A stretch of 64,000 nt of DNA from Prunus persica (lineage: Eukaryota > Streptophyta > Magnoliopsida > Rosales > Rosaceae). Shown piece after piece: positions 34,934 through 46,366 of this stretch; positions within the stretch are counted from its first letter, which is position 1, and the number at the start of each line of letters is the position of its first letter. The DNA lies in contig NC_034015.1 in NCBI RefSeq assembly GCF_000346465.2, positions 13,172,193 to 13,236,192 on the forward strand, given 5' to 3'. A model generated the notes under the pieces. It had not been told where the DNA came from and made no database searches. It was given only the letters and a program-made list of their open reading frames with translations. The position numbers and the translations under genes are program-made.

Positions 34934-35913
34934 CTATTGAATTTAAAACCAGAGCAGTATAATTCACTTGGTTCGTAGAGATGGCAGGGCAGCTCTTGCT
35001 TTGTAAAAACTGTCGACCTTCAGGAGTTTGTTCTGCTATTCTGGTGTTGTGCGAGTTGTGGTTTACAAATTTGTTTAAATCCATTTTAACTTATTACCTG
35101 TACAAATTCAGAGCTAATTGAAAAGCTTTACTATCTGCTTTGTCATTTGCAGAGCAAACCACGAATAGATTTTCATGTGTACCTCACACATTGGACTTAT
35201 TTTCACATTTTGCTGTACTTTGAAATGTTGAATTTTCCTTGAGTTGACCATTGAAATTGAAATCTAGTTATTTAGGGCGTGTTTGAGGATGTTTTTAAAG
35301 AAAAATCTATTATGTGGGAAGTATGTGATTTTTTAATTAAATATTATGTGTATTTTTGACAATAATCTAAACAACTCTAAATTAATCTAATCTACACACC
35401 TATCTCAAATGTAGAAATGCAAGGTGTCATGTATCAAATCATTGTTAACGTCAATTGTACATACATGGGCTATTTTTTACCGTTAATGGAGTGCGGGCTA
35501 TACATAAATCAATGGTCAGAAATTGCTCCCACGCAATTATAAAATGGTATTGGAGTATGAAGATTGGTTAGGGCAGGTAATTGAAATTAAGATATGTTAA
35601 AGATTCGATTAATTCTTGTATAATACAAAAAAAATAGAATGAAGAAAAAAAAAACTAGAATTGGAAAAATAATGTGATGTGGAGGGTGGGGTACGTGGTA
35701 CTTTGCTGACGTGGCATGAACTGATTGGAAAAATGTATGAAGCGCTTCTCGCCAACCATTCCCTTCCCGCCTCGTAAAAGAAGATGAAAAGAAAGCAAAG
35801 CAGCATATCCTCTAAAATTCCTTCTCCTTCCTCGTTTCTTCCTCCTATCCTATCCCACCTCTGAATTCTAACAAAAAAAACTCTTCGTTTACTTAGCTTC
35901 AATTCAGCTAGCC
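34934..35913. other. SNX1 3'-UTR, spacer and upstream region of the next gene
   Basis: 34934-35230 is probable 3'-UTR. 35270-35640 is AT-rich spacer. 35690-35913 is the likely promoter and leader of the next gene and is CT-rich. No other feature seen. Confidence 0.4.
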
Positions 35914-36294
35914 ATGGCCAATGCTGTGACTATGGGAGCGAGGTCACTCCCTTCCCACTCCGCACGTGTCAATTCCCACGTGCCATTCTCTCCCCCTCTC
36001 TCACTGGCAGCTTCCACCACCACCAGCAGCCACGGCTTCTTCCTCAAGCTTAATTTACACTCCGGCCACTGCCACCGCCCAAATCAAACGACACCGGCCA
36101 GGGCGTCGTATGAGGAAAGAAACAGCCTCGTCCCTTCCGACGACGCTGAAGATGGCGTCTTGCTTGGGACCATGAAATTGCCCTCGGATACCGACGTTCC
36201 CAGATTCCAGATCTTGCTCTTCCAGGTACTATTTGTGTTATGTACTTATTATTTAAAGCGTATACCCTAACATCAAAGCTGGAATAGCTCAGCT

Positions 36295-36327
<33 letters not shown>

Positions 36328-37445
36328 GAGGTTCGAACCCTCCTTCTAGCGCTTTTTATTCTTTTATTCTTTCATTTTTTCATATTTTTGTTGATCTTAA
36401 AAGATAAGATGCTGTGTTTTGTTTAACAGTGGGCTAATAGTCTCGCCCAAGGAGCTAACTTGCCTCTCCCTTCGCCTTTAAAGGTACACATTACTCAACA
36501 ATTCAGTTCTTTTCTTTCATTTTTGTTAGCATTTGCAGACTATGATCTGCCATGTTTTTGGATTATAGGTGAATGGAGCTCTAGTAAAATGTAGAGAGAA
36601 AACTTGGAGAAGAAGAAGATGAAAATATCAGATTGTATTCTCACACTTAGTCATGCACAATCTGTGCATACCAATATATATCAGTAAAAGAAAAGAATAT
36701 TCTCTCTTACATCAGCAAATCTAACCAATCATTAACTACCCTATGAGATAGCTACACTTGGCACAAATCAACTACACCTAAGAATATATCCTAGCTGTCC
36801 ATTTGGACTGTGATCCAAAGGCTCATAATTTAAGTAACAAACTCAGCTAAATCTCTTATACTTTAACACTCCCTTCTAAGTGTTTAGCTGAAATAATTCC
36901 AAGCTTGCTCCTTAGATATTCAAACCTATTCCTTGCCAAAGCCTTAGTTACTGGGTTAATCTGAGTCTAATTATTGACTAATCCTTTTGGGGCATGTCGC
37001 GGAGGTGGCATGCGCTTCTTTGCGTTGTGACATTTGTTGGGTGTTTGCATTAATATTTTTGTTGCTAATTGCATGGACACATTGGACAACACAAACATGT
37101 GCTACATGTATTATGACAATAGCATTGAGGCCTGTAGTGACATCTATCTGTCTCAGCCTCCTTGCAAAGTGTAATGGATTGAATAATCTTGTGCGCATTG
37201 CAATGGAACAGGTGGACAAAATTGCAGGTGGGACTAGATTGGGTTTTATTACAATTGGGGACGGGGAGACTGAGGTCCTTGTGTACATAGATTGCTTGGT
37301 TTTTCCAGCAGACGCTGATTCTGGGCCGATTTTCCGAGCTGTGAGAAATGGACGCTTGAAGGATAAGACGCCTCCTGGTGAGCCAAGAATCATGAGAAGT
37401 CTTATGCAGGCTCTTCAGAAGTCGGTTGAAATCGCTAGAGTGTAA
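35914..37445 (+). CDS. Predicted plastid-targeted protein of unknown function
   Basis: Three exons (35914-36225, 36430-36483, 37212-37445) give 199 aa. The first 65 or so residues are rich in Ser, Thr, Pro and His with almost no acidic residues, as in a chloroplast transit peptide (opens MANAVTMGARSLPSHSARVN). The mature part has VLLGTMKLPSDTDVPRFQIL, then WANSLAQGANLPLPSPLKVD, LGFITIGDGETEVLVYIDCL and GEPRIMRSLMQALQKSVEIA. I recognise it as a conserved plant family but cannot name a function. Intron 1 contains a tRNA-Asn gene and intron 2 a truncated copia element. The stop codon and 3'-UTR are duplicated in tandem downstream. The frame upstream of 37212 is open but is intron. Confidence 0.82.
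36278..36351 (+). tRNA. tRNA-Asn (anticodon GUU)
   Basis: A 74-nt cloverleaf. Acceptor arms GCTGGAA and TTCTAGC pair with one G-U, and the discriminator base is G. The D loop has box A TAGCTCAGCTGG. The anticodon stem-loop reads GTGGC TGTTAAC CAC with GTT. The T arm has box B GGTTCGAACCC. It matches plant nuclear tRNA-Asn, with a T run starting at 36353 as pol III terminator. It lies in the sense orientation inside intron 1 of the plastid-protein gene. Confidence 0.97.
36590..36968 (-). mobile_element. Truncated copia-type LTR retrotransposon (end of pol plus LTR)
   Basis: Minus strand, from 36968 down: a frame with NPVTKALARNRFEYLRSKLG and then LEGSVKV and a stop, which is the C-terminal end of a copia polyprotein (RNase H region). 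It runs directly into an LTR that starts TGTTAAAG at 36868 and ends CTCTCTACA at 36590, about 279 bp. The rest of the element is absent. It sits in intron 2 of the plastid-protein gene, opposite in strand to that gene. Confidence 0.72.
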
Positions 37446-37792
37446 ACAAGTTTGCCATATATTTGTGATTATATGCGCTTTCTTATGTAATGCAAATATT
37501 TGTACTTTTCTTAAGTCCAAATAAATTTGGTCTCAGTGAAAGTTTGGTTTCAGCAAACAGATCATAGTTCTTGTTGTTTGTACATTTTTATGCTGTCGTG
37601 ACCGAAGTCAGTTGAAATCGCTAGAGTGTAAACAAGTTTGCCATATATTTGTGATTATATGCGCTTTCTTATGTAATGCAAATATTTGTACTTTTCTTAA
37701 GTCCAAATAAATTTGGTCTCAGTGAAAGTTTGGTTTCAGCAAACAGATCATAGTTCTTGTTGTTTGTACATTTTTATGCTGTCGTGACCGAA
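37421..37792. repeat. 186-bp tandem duplication of the gene end
   Basis: 37421-37606 and 37607-37792 are nearly identical; I see one base change (GTCGGTTG versus GTCAGTTG) near the start. The unit contains the last eight codons, the stop codon and the 3'-UTR of the plastid-protein gene. The near-identity points to a recent event. Confidence 0.93.
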
Positions 37793-38405
37793 TGTGCGAA
37801 CATGTTTGTGAACTCCAAGCAACCCTCTTAAGTTTTAACAACTGTGTCTGCTTCTGCAACATTCAATGCAAAAAAGGACTGGGATTGTCCAGAAACACCA
37901 TTAAGGTGCTTTTTAACATGCAGACACAACACTAAACTACATTATATTGTTGCGCTCTGATTTTATATTGTTCTGATTTATGTCCTTTGTGCTGCTAGAC
38001 TACATTATATTTGCTGTTTCTTGGATGTTATATGTTTGACAGGCCAAGGCATTGGGATGATAGTCTAAGAGCTTATTACTAGGTAATCATTCTCTCAACT
38101 TTGTCTTAACTAAACTCATTGGTTTCTTCAAAGCTAAAAAAAAAAGGGGAAGTTGTAATCTTCAAAGCTTAAAAAAAGGAAGTTGAAGTTACTATTACAC
38201 CTATTAAAAAAGGGCACTAAGAAACAAAATTTTATATCCAGTACTTTCCATGTTGGCAGTATACTCAGCTATAAGGTATCTTGAATCTGAGACTGAATCT
38301 CTCAAACTGTCGTTTGGTACTCCATTACTTCCCTTTCACCCTTTGTAAGACTTTGACAGTAAATAAGAAATTTCCCTGACTTCTTGATTTGAGACTTAAA
38401 AGAAA
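37793..38405. other. Spacer and leader before the fusion gene
   Basis: AT-rich. No gene seen. The last part is the probable 5'-UTR of the gene starting at 38406. Confidence 0.4.
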
Positions 38406-41400
38406 ATGGAGAAACAAGCAACAACAGAAGGATTTTTTGATGATGGACACGAAGATGGTTATGACGCAGTTGTTGTGGGGTCTGGCTATGGTGGTTCTAT
38501 TGCTGCTTGTCGGTTGTCTATGGCAGGCGTAAAGGTATGTCTAATTGAGAAAGGCCGGAGATGGGAATCTAAGGACTTTCCAACTGACAGCTCCAAAATC
38601 TTGTCTGCTATGAGGATGGAGAAACAGAACCTAGGCATTAGCTTTGGACGAAAAGATGCTTTGTTCCAGGTTATTCTCTCTTCCTCTGTTTCTTTTTCAT
38701 GCTGTTATCTCATTGTGTTAGAAAGTGCAGCTCGGACAATATCTCCACGCTATATTGTCCTTCCTTTTTTCAATTTAAATCCCACTAGTCATGGGGTCTT
38801 TATTTCCTTTAATTTCTGATGTTACTTGCTTACTATTGTGTATATACGGATGTTTTTACTACAACATAGAAACATATACAGTTTTCCCAAAACCTTGCAC
38901 CTTGCAACTCATATATTAAACGTAAATGCAACGTGACTATAGTGTTTTGTTTTGGGATTTGGGAGCTGTCAAACACCATGAACAAACTCATATTCAGTGA
39001 TTACTGGATCTTATAAGGGAATAATATCGCCAGACATTTTGAGTGGATTTTTTAAAATCAATTTATATGACCTTAGGCAGGTCATCTGGAAAAGATTCTA
39101 ACTCTGTCGCATGGAAGTTAAAACCTATGTGATTACTTAAAATGCATCTATTATGATGGAAGTGTAGGTATATGAGCAAAATGATTCTCTAGCAGCAGTT
39201 GCCTGTGGGCTTGGTGGAGGTTCACTAGTGAATGCAGGAGTTATGGTTCCAACACCAGTTCGTGCGAGACGGCATCCAAAGTGGCCAAAGGAATGGGAAA
39301 GAAATTGGGATAACTGTGAAGCTTCTGCTGCAGCCATGCTGAAAGCACAGAGTATTCCTGTCAAATTTCCTATTGCGAAAGTTATGGAAGAAGTTTCTAA
39401 TGGAGAGATTGGAGAAACTTTTGATACTTCAGTGAAGCTGAGTGTGAATTTTGACCCTGAAGAACCACTAGCCGATGCAATGGGTACCTGCTTAGCCTGT
39501 GGAAACTGTCTTTCTGGATGTCCTTATAATGCCAAAAGTTCTACCGATAAAAATTATCTACGTTCTGCAATCCAGGCATGCCTTATGTTATACTATATTG
39601 TGGAGAAAATAATAATATCCATTAGGATGTAAGAGACGTTTTTGTTTAAGTTTTAAGGTCACCCTCTCCACTAAAATCAGTGTTTCTTGTGAAGCAGGCA
39701 GGATGCGTTGTTAAAACAGAATGTCAAGTGCAGTATGTGGTTAGAAACCTGCATGAAAGCTTACAATATGAAGGAAAAGTTGGAAGAAAAAATAGAAGAT
39801 GGTTTGTTTACTTCAATGAGATTGACCATATCACCTCTGATTTCGTAATCCTATCAGGTAAGAAACAGTCAAAGTAGGTATCTTCTGGAAATTTTGATCA
39901 CAGAGATTCTAACAATTTCTAGACTTGGTTTTATCAGCTGGAGTTTTTGGCACAACTAAGATACTCTTCCAGTCACAAATGAGAGGACTAAAACTTTCAG
40001 AAGCACTCGGATCTGGATTCAGCTGTAACGGGAATACCGTGGCTTATCTTGCTGGGAGCCCAGCACCACTGAATGGCTACGGATTAGACAGAAAGAAAGT
40101 GTTTAAGATGCCATTTCAAGAAAGGCCAGGGCCATCCATCTCTTCATCTTACACTTCTTCACTGGGTTTTACAATCCAGGTTCAGAGACTTCTTTACACT
40201 TAATTGACTTTAGTTTTTTTCATTCATTGCAATTTATGGCTTGGTTCCAATTACTTTTAATTTGCAATGGAAATCAACGTTGTATCATATAATTATCTGG
40301 TGGGAAATCTAGATTGAGTTTACATGGCTTTCCAGATACGGCCAAAATTTCTGTGGTGTTGGAGTTAGTCATAGTTAACCTCACAACTTAGTACAGCTGG
40401 TGTGATTGTGATGTACCATAATACATACCCTGCTGACGGCCTTAAAGTCGAGGTGCCTGATATGGTCAAGAATGAAGATAATTATTAAGTAGTTGCTGAT
40501 CTGGTTTTTGCACAAAAAACGAGTGAATTATTATATATATGAACTATGAATTATGCATGCATATATAAATATTAATCTGAACTTCTGCAAATGAAAATGC
40601 TCTTTTGTAAGATGGATACAACCACCTCTTATGTAGTTTCCTCTGTCAGAGTGCTGTGCTTCCTACAGCTTATCCGTACCTGCTGTTTAAAGGAATTACA
40701 ACATATGGATGGCCTGCTGGATACTGGTTCTTTCATGGGATTATAGACAAGATAAAACATATCATGGGTTTCAAAGCAAGCCAAGCAATGGTTCTTATAG
40801 GATTAGGATATGATGAAAGTGATGGTAAGATCATGTTAGAAAGGGGCACAAACAAAATCTGCTTTATCCCAGCTCATGATCCCCTTCTCCCTCGAAAAAT
40901 TAAAGCTTTTCAAAAGATCACTAAGAAATTAGGAGGAATTCTCTTTATGTCAAAATATCGAAGCACATCGGTTCATCTTCTAGGCGGGTGCAATGCATCA
41001 TCACAACCTTCACACGGTGTTTGCAACCCCAATGGGCAGGTTTTTGATGCAGAGGATTCGACCACAGTACATCCAGGCCTCTATGTGTGCGATGCTTCTT
41101 TGATCCCATGTTCTGTTGGAATAAATCCATCTCTTACTATTGCCACTGTAGCTGAGCACATAAGTAAGCAACTTGTGCAGGATGTTCTCAAGAACAAGAG
41201 GAGAAAGGGGCTTGAATGTGTTCTCAAAACTGCTAACCAAGGTCCAGATTCCTTCACTGATAAGACTATAATTACTGGTCAGAGATCAGAGGTCTTGATT
41301 AAAGAAACCATGAGAGGTTATGTTGGGGGTATGCCCTGCACAGCTTATCTCAGAATGAAGATGAACACTGGGGACCACTCTGATGAACAGAAGTCTGGTA

Positions 41401-43952
41401 CTGGAGAATCCCATCCTCTTCTAAGAGGGAAAGTGGGAGGGCATGTGGAATTTAGAGCCTTTGAGAAGGATGAATTACACGTCATAGACGGGGACGTAAA
41501 TTTGTGTGAAGTAGATTGCAGAACTCCTTACACACACTATATGCATTATAATCTTCTTCTTGGGGCTTCTACTGGTTCAAGGTATATGAAACTTGAAAAT
41601 TTGATAGCTTTTCCTTTGTTTTCTTTTGTCACAATTAAAACATTACCAATTTTAGTGCAGGTATATTCTTGAGGGAAGAAAGATAATGAATCCTTATCTC
41701 TTTGGCTTATATGCTTGGAGGGAGATGACAACATTGCATGTGACATTTGTAAAAGTTGCAGAGAAAAACTCAAGGGATGAGAAGGTGATTTTGAAAGGGG
41801 AACTTAGTATTTCCATGAAGGAGCTTCTTAAGAGCTTCATTAGCCTTGAAGGAAACAAGAAAGGAAGGTTCATATGCCTCCTCTCAGGGGCTATCTTAAG
41901 AACCTTTATATTGCAGATACCTCGAGGGAATCCCAAGGATTTAAATCTGTCCTACTGTCTACATAAATCTTATCCAAGTGGTACTCTCCATGAAATAAAA
42001 ACAGGTAGCAAAAAGTTGAGTTCATTGTTTACAGGCCTTTAAATTCAAACCTATTTATAACTTAATATGTTGCCATTCAAGAATCTATGCATCAATGATC
42101 ATTTGCTTTAAAACACAAACCTAAAAAATTCTTCATAATCTACAAAATAGCATCCAGTCAAAACTTTGGATTTTCAATGCAAACCTTCTTCGGTGAAGAC
42201 TGGAATAAAAGATGCTGAACACTTCAGGTCATATACTTGGATTGATGATCTGGCTTAACCTTGGAATTCCATCCGATGCCGCAGAACGTGCTGCTTCTTG
42301 TCCCTTATATTCTTGCTGCTACTTGAGTTCCTAATTTCATGTCCCATATATGATGCAGAAGATGGATTCAATATCAGTTGCAGACAATGGAAGTGCTACC
42401 ATGTTTTGTCACAACTTAAAGGAGATGAACAACAAACTCCAGTTCTCCTTCTTAATGGATATTCTACTGAGAGTTACTGGTTGCCAACGGAGCCAAATGA
42501 CTTGATCAGAACCTTACTTGAAGAAGGGCATGAAACATGGCTGTTGCAATCAAGATTACACCCTCTGAATCCTTCAAACGGTTTTACGATTGAAGATGTT
42601 GGAAGATTTGATATCCCTGCTGGTAAAAAATTATAAACACCTACTCTAACTCTTACTGATCTGATCCTATTGTATTTCATTAAGCATTTTCTTGCTTTAC
42701 TACTTCTGCAGCAATTAATAAGATCATGGAGTTGCATGGACCATGTGTAAAGGTGCATGTTGTTGCACACTGCGTTGGAGGCTTAGCCATACATATAGCT
42801 GTCATGGGAGGTCATGTCTCTGCAACCCGTATAGCTTCTCTTTCTTGCACCAACTCTTCAATGTTCTTCAAGCTTAGTGCTTTGTCCACAGTTAAAATGT
42901 GGCTTCCTCTGATGCCAGTGAGCTCTCTCTCTCCCTCTCTCTCTCTTTCTCTCAAAGAAAAAAAAAAACACAGTAAAACAATAGCAATGAAGATGTGGGA
43001 AAATTAGCAGGATACTTTTTTAACAAGGGGAGGAAAAAAGAAAAAAGAAGTGCTCTCAAATAATGGCAAAATGCTTAAATAGATTATATGGTTTAAAGTT
43101 GTAGCAATTTAATAATCGTACATAGTTTTCGTAAATACTAAGGAGACATAGAGTTCATAATATATGAGAGCCACAATTGAGTGACCTAAAGGTGCCTCTA
43201 TTATTCTTTCATGCTTGAACCTTAATTTTTTTTTTTTAATGCAGATATCAATGTTCATACTTGGAAATAACAAGATACTTCCTCTGTTGGAAACATCATC
43301 GGTCAGCTCACGCCACAGCCTCCTGAAACTTATAGCCTGCTTCATACCCCGGTATGAGAAATGCACCTGCAATGAATGCGAAGTGTTTTCTGGCATATTT
43401 GGAAACACATTCTGGCACAAAAACATAAGCCCCACCATGCACCAGTGGTTGAATAAGCAAAGCTCAACAAGGCTTCCTATGGCAGCATTTCCCCACCTCA
43501 GAAAGATATGCAACTCTGGTTTTATAGTCGACAGCAGTGGCAGCAACTCATATTTGATCCATCCAGAAAGAATGGCACTCCCAACACTTTACATATCCGG
43601 CGGGCAGTCTCTCCTTGTGACTCCTCACACATCTTTCCTTGCTCATAAATACATGAAGTTGCACCAGCCTGGCTTCAGACATGAAAGGGTAGTTGTGGAG
43701 GGTTTTGGACATTCAGATTTGTTGATTGGAGAAGAATCTTACAAGAAGGTGTTTCCTCACATACTATCTCATATAAGATCAGCTGAACAAGGAAGAATAG
43801 GGAAGGGAAAGAAGTGCAGAAAAGAGGCCTTGGATTGGGAAGCTGATGATCAATATGAAGGCTTGGGTGAATTTGGAACTTGGTTTTCTCCTTTTGTTAT
43901 AGTTTTGTTGTTGTTTATGTTGCTTTCTCTGCTAGTGTCATTCTTTATATAA
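38406..43952 (+). CDS. GMC-type FAD oxidoreductase / alpha-beta hydrolase fusion with membrane tail
   Basis: Nine exons (38406-38669, 39168-39575, 39698-39857, 39938-40179, 40650-41581, 41661-42004, 42359-42622, 42712-42917, 43245-43952) give 1175 aa. Residues about 1-520 are a cholesterol-oxidase-like GMC domain: FAD-binding VVVGSGYGGSIAACRL, GLGGGSLVNAGV, HLLGGC (His467, equivalent of HPLGGC) and the C-terminal PGLYVCDASLIP with GINPSLTIATVAEH. A Cys-rich CLACGNCLSGCPYNAK starts at residue 196. A linker domain (about 560-780) precedes an alpha-beta hydrolase region with VVAHCVGG (Cys892 in the nucleophile position) and GFGHSDLL (His1096). A hydrophobic segment (FVIVLLLFMLLSLLVSFFI) ends the protein and should anchor it in a membrane. 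Substrate unknown; a sterol or lipid is a guess from the family. Intron 2 has a GC donor (CAG|GCATGC). Confidence 0.9.
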
Positions 43953-44108
43953 TTTCAGACCAAGCCAAAAGGAGTCATTGTTTGTATAACTGAAAATAGG
44001 AAAATATTAATGACTGCCTTGTCAAAACCCCAGGCCCCATACTCCATTATGTCATGTAGTTTCATTTTGAGCATTTTGGGAAAATGTTCAAATAGTGTTA
44101 GTATGTTA
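43953..44108. other. 3' region of the fusion gene
   Basis: Short spacer ending in the TTA target duplication of the Harbinger element (44106-44108). No other feature. Confidence 0.5.
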
Positions 44109-44681
44109 GAGCATTTCCACCAGTTAGCCCCTTGCCATGGCAAGGAGAGCCCTAGGGCAGCTACTATTCACGTGAATAGTGGCTCCCTTAGCCCCCTAGC
44201 AAAATGTGTTTCTAGCAGTTTAGGCTTGCCATGGCAAATACTATTCATTTTTTTGTTTTTTTTCACAACTTTGTTTACTTAAACAATTAATTTGGATAAT
44301 ATTTTCGGATAAGATTTTTGGGTTCCTACGTGTCAATACTATTCATATTGGATAAGATTTTCGGTTTCAAATTTCATATAAATTTCAGATAAATTTCAAA
44401 TTTCAGATACATTTCAAAATTAAAATTTCAGATAATTCAAAATGTCAAATTTCAGATACATTTCGAAATTCAAATTTCAGATAAATTTTAAATTTTAAAT
44501 TTCATTTGAATTTCAAATTTTGGATAAGATTTTCACCCTTTAAGATTGCGCCACGTGTCATATCTATCTGTCTAAATTTTTCTATAAAACCAGAGGCTCA
44601 ACTTATACCTCCCACACCAGATCTTCTCTACATTTCCATTTCTCATATTTTAGATTTAATTCTCCATTTTCAATAGCAGAC

Positions 44682-46040
44682 ATGCAAGAGGTTTTGGAGA
44701 GGCAACAGAGAGAAAGGAGAGAAAGAATGCGTCGACGAGCTGCAAGCAAAAGGGTGCAGAGAGAACTAGATGAGCAACTTGGCATGGCCGTTGCTTTGCT
44801 GGAGGAAGAAAACCAGAGCCGCCGTGGTTCACGAGAAGGCCGTGCCCCGAATGTGGACAGACATAGACATTCTCGGGGTAAGAATCTTCTGGAAGATTAT
44901 TTTATCCCACATTCTCTGTACTCTGATGTTCATTTTCGAGCGAGATATAGAATGCAACCTCATTTGTTCAATAAAGTCATGCATGATATTTGTAATTATG
45001 ATGAATACTTTGTTCAAAAGAAAAATTGTGCTGGAAATTTGGGGCTTCTTCCCGATCAAAAGTTCACAGCTGTGATACGAATGTTAGCGTATGGGTCATC
45101 TGCTGATCAGGTGGATGAGATTGCCCGGATGGGGAAGTCCACTATTTTGGAGAGCTTGGTGCGATTTTGTGATGCAGTGGAAACTCTGTACACCAGGGAG
45201 TACCTGCGCAGACCTACGCTCAGGGACCTACAACGGCTTCTAAAAAAAGCTGAGTCTCGTGGATTTCCTAGAATGATTGGTAGCATTGACTGCATGCACT
45301 GGCAATGGAAAAATTGTCCAACTGCTTGGCAAGGGGATTATGGCAATCAGAAAGGACAGAAAAGCATCATCCTCGAAGCAGTTGCTGGTTTTGATACATG
45401 GGTTTGGCACGCCTTCTTTGGAGTTGCCGGCTCTCAAAACGATTTGAACGTCCTGGGTCAATCCCCAGTGTTCAATGATGTTCTGAGAGGTGAAGCCCCA
45501 AATATCACATATCAAATCAATAATACCGTCTACCAGAATGGGTATTATCTAGCTGATGGTATCTACCCGAGATGGACAACATTTGTGAAATCAATTCCAC
45601 ATCCCCGATCCCATAAGGAAATTTTTTTTGCTGCTTATCAAGAGGGGTACAGAAAAGATGTGGAGAGGTGCTTTGGTATCCTTCAAGCCCGGTGGGCTAT
45701 TATCAGGGGTGCGGCGCATCTATTTGATGAGGAGGTGCTTAGGAGTATAATGATGACTTGTATCATCCTCCACAACATGATTGTGGAAGATGAGTATGAT
45801 TACGATGCTGATGAAGTGTATGAACCAAATCCCATGAACACGGCCTTAACACGAATTTATGAAAAATCCATAGGGCCAAATGGAGAACCAGTGCAGCATG
45901 ATCCCTTGGTTAGAGACGGTAGTTTCTTGCCTCGTATGATTGAGCGCTACACGGAGATGCAATCGTCGTATATTCATGAACACCGTCAAGTTGACTTGAT
46001 GGAGCATTTGTGGGCGGTGAAAGGCAATGAAGGTGAATGA
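44682..46040 (+). CDS. PIF/Harbinger transposase (DDE nuclease, plant_tran family)
   Basis: One intron-free frame of 452 aa with no stops. Residues 1-45 are Arg/Glu-rich and probably helical. The catalytic domain has IGSIDCMHW (Asp203), AGSQNDLNVL (Asp254) and KDVERCFGILQARW (Glu328), the DDE triad of the family. Other family blocks are GDYGNQKGQKSIILEAV, YYLADGIYPRW and IILHNMIVEDE. It cuts and joins transposon ends, normally together with the Myb-like protein encoded opposite. It is very similar to plant proteins often annotated as nuclease HARBI1-like or putative plant transposon proteins. No missing key residue seen. Whether it is transcribed cannot be told. Confidence 0.95.
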   Translation: MQEVLERQQRERRERMRRRAASKRVQRELDEQLGMAVALLEEENQSRRGSREGRAPNVDRHRHSRGKNLLEDYFIPHSLYSDVHFRARYRMQPHLFNKVMHDICNYDEYFVQKKNCAGNLGLLPDQKFTAVIRMLAYGSSADQVDEIARMGKSTILESLVRFCDAVETLYTREYLRRPTLRDLQRLLKKAESRGFPRMIGSIDCMHWQWKNCPTAWQGDYGNQKGQKSIILEAVAGFDTWVWHAFFGVAGSQNDLNVLGQSPVFNDVLRGEAPNITYQINNTVYQNGYYLADGIYPRWTTFVKSIPHPRSHKEIFFAAYQEGYRKDVERCFGILQARWAIIRGAAHLFDEEVLRSIMMTCIILHNMIVEDEYDYDADEVYEPNPMNTALTRIYEKSIGPNGEPVQHDPLVRDGSFLPRMIERYTEMQSSYIHEHRQVDLMEHLWAVKGNEGE

Positions 46041-46292
46041 AGTGAAGTGAAGATGTTTTTTTAATGTATTATGTTTATGTTGTATTTTTAGTTATGCTTT
46101 ATTATTTTTTTATGCTTTAGTTGTGGTTTGATTATTTTTTATGCTTTGGTTGTGGTTTGCTTTTTATGTATGGAATGTTTTGAATAAAAAGGAATTTTGT
46201 TGAATATTTTCTTTATTCACTAAAAGAAAATCAATACAACTCATAAAATAAAATACATGAATTACCACTAATTTTTAAAACAAAACAAAAAA

Positions 46293-46366
46293 TACAATGA
46301 AATGAAAGGCAAGCAAACTAACTTAATGGTACAATGAAATGAAAGGCAAGCAAACTAACTTAATGG
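46293..46366. repeat. 37-bp tandem repeat, two copies
   Basis: TACAATGAAATGAAAGGCAA and what follows recur exactly after 37 bp, between the convergent transposon genes. The second copy overlaps the stop of the minus-strand Myb-like gene. Confidence 0.9.

Noticed and set aside
36987..37211. Plus-strand frame continuous with exon 3 of the plastid-protein gene
   Set aside because: It has no family similarity and ends in a proper acceptor (GGAACAG) at 37211. It is intron that happens to be open.
45107..45515. Minus-strand frames across the transposase gene
   Set aside because: They are shadows of the intact plus-strand transposase frame.
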